A stretch of DNA of 64,000 nt from the NCBI RefSeq assembly GCF_003233655.1, contig NZ_CP029829.1, positions 339,001 through 403,000 of the forward strand. Reading direction: 5' to 3'. The notes under the pieces are model-generated. The model was not told where the DNA came from and did no database searches. It worked only from the letters and a program-made list of their open reading frames with translations. Position 1 is the first letter of the stretch; every line of letters starts with the position of its first letter. Positions 62,264 through 64,000 of this stretch are shown here, piece after piece. The position numbers were made by a program, and so were the translations under genes. This DNA is from Azospirillum ramasamyi (lineage in GTDB: Bacteria; Pseudomonadota; Alphaproteobacteria; Azospirillales; Azospirillaceae).

Positions 62264-63550
62264 ATGCTGCAATCTCTTTACCGTGGCCTGACGACCGTTG
62301 CCGGGCCGGCGGTGCGCCTCTATCTCGACCGCCGCCGCGCCGCGGGCAAGGAAGACCCCGTGCGTCAGGCGGAGCGCTTCGGCATGCCCTCGCGCCCGCG
62401 GCCCGACGGACCGCTGGTGTGGATCCATGCGGCCAGCGTGGGCGAGGCGAATTCGGTCCTGGTCCTGATCGGCCGGCTTCTGGACGACGCGCCCGACCTG
62501 ACCGTGCTGATGACCACCGGCACCGTCACCTCGGCCGAACTGATGGCGCGGCGGCTGCCCGAGCGGGCGATCCACCAGTATGTGCCGGTCGATCTGCCGG
62601 GCGCCGTCGACCGTTTTCTCGACCATTGGCGCCCCGACGCGGTGCTGTGGACGGAATCGGAGATCTGGCCGAACCTGCTGGCCGGCATCCGCGCCCGTTC
62701 CATCCCCGCCGCCCTGGTCAACGCCCGCATGTCGGAGCGCAGCTTCGCCCGCTGGCGCAACGTGCCGGGCTTCGTCGGCGGCCTGCTGTCGACCTTCCAG
62801 ATCACGCTGGCCCAGACCGAGGGCGATGCGGAGCGGCTGCGCCGGCTGGGCGCCGCGGGCGTCGCCAGCGTCGGCAACCTGAAATTCTCCGCCGAGCCGC
62901 CGCCCGCCGCCGCCGATGCGATGGAGCCGCTGCGCGCCGCACTGGACGGGCGGCCGGTCTGGCTGCTCGCCAGCTCCCATCCGGGGGAGGAGGAGATCGC
63001 GGCGGCGGTCCACGCGGCGCTGGCTCCGGCTCTTCCCGGCCTGCTGACAATCATCGTCCCCCGCCATGCCCATCGCGGCGAGGCGGTTGCCGAGCTGATG
63101 CGGGCGCGCGGGCTGCCGGTTCTGCGGCGGACGGACCGCCATCTGCTGCCGGGGCCGGAGCATGCCGTCTATGTCGCGGACACGATGGGCGAGCTGGGGC
63201 TGTTCTACCGCGCGGCGCCGGTGGTGTGCATGGGCGGCTCCTTCATCCCCCATGGCGGACAGAACCCGGTGGAGCCGGCGCAGCTGGGATGCGCGGTGCT
63301 CTATGGCCCGCACATGTTCAATTTCGCCGAGATCACCCACATGCTTGAGGCCGCCGGCGGCGCCCTGCCGGTCGCGGACGGCGAGGCGCTGACCCGCGAG
63401 ATCCGGCGGCTGCTGACCGACGGCCGCGCGCGCGACCGCATCGTCGCGGGTGCCGCGCGCGTGACGGCGGACAACCGGCGGATCATCGACCGCGCGATGG
63501 CGGCGCTGTCCCCGCTGCTGGGCACCGCCGGCATCCCGACCGCCGCCTGA
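62264..63550 (+). CDS. waaA: 3-deoxy-D-manno-octulosonic acid transferase
   Basis: WaaA (KdtA) adds Kdo to lipid IVA at the inner membrane. The ATG at 62264 gives 428 residues starting MLQSLYRGLTTVAGPAVRLY, with an N-terminal membrane-contact helix. Motifs: VWIHAASVGEANSVLVLIGR, LWTESEIWPNLLAGI (catalytic glutamate region), NARMSERSFARW, ASSHPGEEEI and GGSFIPHGGQNPVEPAQLGC. The frame stays open far upstream, but that stretch crosses the antitoxin relic. lpxK follows 28 bases later. Confidence 0.93.
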   Translation: MLQSLYRGLTTVAGPAVRLYLDRRRAAGKEDPVRQAERFGMPSRPRPDGPLVWIHAASVGEANSVLVLIGRLLDDAPDLTVLMTTGTVTSAELMARRLPERAIHQYVPVDLPGAVDRFLDHWRPDAVLWTESEIWPNLLAGIRARSIPAALVNARMSERSFARWRNVPGFVGGLLSTFQITLAQTEGDAERLRRLGAAGVASVGNLKFSAEPPPAAADAMEPLRAALDGRPVWLLASSHPGEEEIAAAVHAALAPALPGLLTIIVPRHAHRGEAVAELMRARGLPVLRRTDRHLLPGPEHAVYVADTMGELGLFYRAAPVVCMGGSFIPHGGQNPVEPAQLGCAVLYGPHMFNFAEITHMLEAAGGALPVADGEALTREIRRLLTDGRARDRIVAGAARVTADNRRIIDRAMAALSPLLGTAGIPTAA

Positions 63551-63578
63551 GGGATGAGCTTGAGGGGATGATCGGCCC

Positions 63579-64000
63579 GTGAAGACCCCCGCCTTCTGGT
63601 ACAGGCCGCCCGGCCTGGCCTCCACTCTGCTGGCGCCGCTGGGCGCGCTCTATGGGCTGGCCGGACGGCGGCGCATCGCCGGGACCGTTCCGCGCCGGGT
63701 CGCGGCGCCGGTGGTCTGCGTCGGCAATCTGGTGGCGGGCGGCGCCGGCAAGACGCCGGTCGGGCTGGCGCTGATTGCCGCCTTGCGCGGCCACGGCATT
63801 TCCGCCCATGCGCTGACCCGCGGCCATGGCGGACGGGAGGCCGGGCCGCTGCGGGTCGATCCCGCCCGCCACAGCGCGGCCGATGTCGGTGACGAGGCGC
63901 TGCTGCTGGCCGGCGCCGCTCCCTGCTGGGTGGCGCGCGACCGGGTGGCGGGGGCGCAGCGCGCGGTCGCCGCCGGGGCAGGGGCCATCGTCATGGATGA
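63579..64000 (+). CDS. lpxK: tetraacyldisaccharide 4'-kinase, N-terminal part
   Basis: LpxK phosphorylates the lipid A disaccharide at the 4' position. The visible part starts at GTG 63579 (VKTPAFWYRPPGLASTLLAP) with GAGGGG upstream, and the P-loop is VVCVGNLVAGGAGKTPVGLA. ALTRGHGGREAGPLRVDP and VGDEALLLA follow. The gene runs off the right edge. An in-frame ATG does not occur earlier, and the waaA-lpxK pairing supports the call. Confidence 0.92.
   Translation, partial: MKTPAFWYRPPGLASTLLAPLGALYGLAGRRRIAGTVPRRVAAPVVCVGNLVAGGAGKTPVGLALIAALRGHGISAHALTRGHGGREAGPLRVDPARHSAADVGDEALLLAGAAPCWVARDRVAGAQRAVAAGAGAIVMD

Overview
The window is a high-GC alphaproteobacterial chromosome segment. The ribosomal proteins, the RpoB and RpoC sequences, a DUF1476 F1-ATPase zeta-type inhibitor, a DUF1127 protein, PhaJ and an ornithine decarboxylase with its own leader all fit Rhodospirillales, most likely Azospirillum or a close relative. 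The genus is inferred from protein character and gene content; no database search was run.

Region 1 (1-26.9 kb) is the core translation and transcription cluster, all on the plus strand: the end of rplA, rplJ-rplL, rpoB-rpoC, the str operon (rpsL-rpsG-fusA-tuf), then one long S10/spc operon from rpsJ to rplO followed by secY and adk. Gene junctions are tight, with many 1-4 base overlaps. Possible control points lie between blocks: two stacked hairpins between rplL and rpoB, a perfect hairpin between rpoB and rpoC, a true terminator after rpoC followed by a good promoter for rpsL, and a promoter plus terminator-like hairpin in the roughly 300-base leader before rpsJ. The fusA gene is less well optimised and has an unusual domain IV loop. 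The cluster stops after adk at a terminator, so the rpsM-rpsK-rpoA-rplQ block expected next is absent here.

Region 2 (26.9-44 kb) is mixed metabolism and signalling: a GntR/FCD regulator with a palindrome at its start, an EamA transporter, a cysteine-rich lipoprotein with a possible Tudor/agenet-like end, an N-formylglutamate amidohydrolase next to a YbdK-type carboxylate-amine ligase, an O-acetylhomoserine sulfhydrylase behind a leader hairpin, a three-PAS histidine kinase, queC, a divergent tctC/tctBA tricarboxylate transporter, small stress-type proteins and a second orphan histidine kinase.

Region 3 (44-64 kb) contains an IS5-type transposase remnant, an ornithine decarboxylase whose long leader encodes a 40-residue peptide overlapping two RNA hairpins (the most interesting regulatory locus here), an MgtC protein, an MFS drug exporter, ribF with an unlisted 58-residue partner, phaJ, rlpA, hydrolases, a second N-formylglutamate amidohydrolase beside an aspartoacylase-like gene, the zeta inhibitor, purC-purS, an AlkA-like glycosylase, transporters, a truncated Phd-type antitoxin relic with its operator-like repeat, and waaA-lpxK for lipid A/Kdo synthesis, the latter cut by the window edge. 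I found no rRNA, tRNA or CRISPR array.
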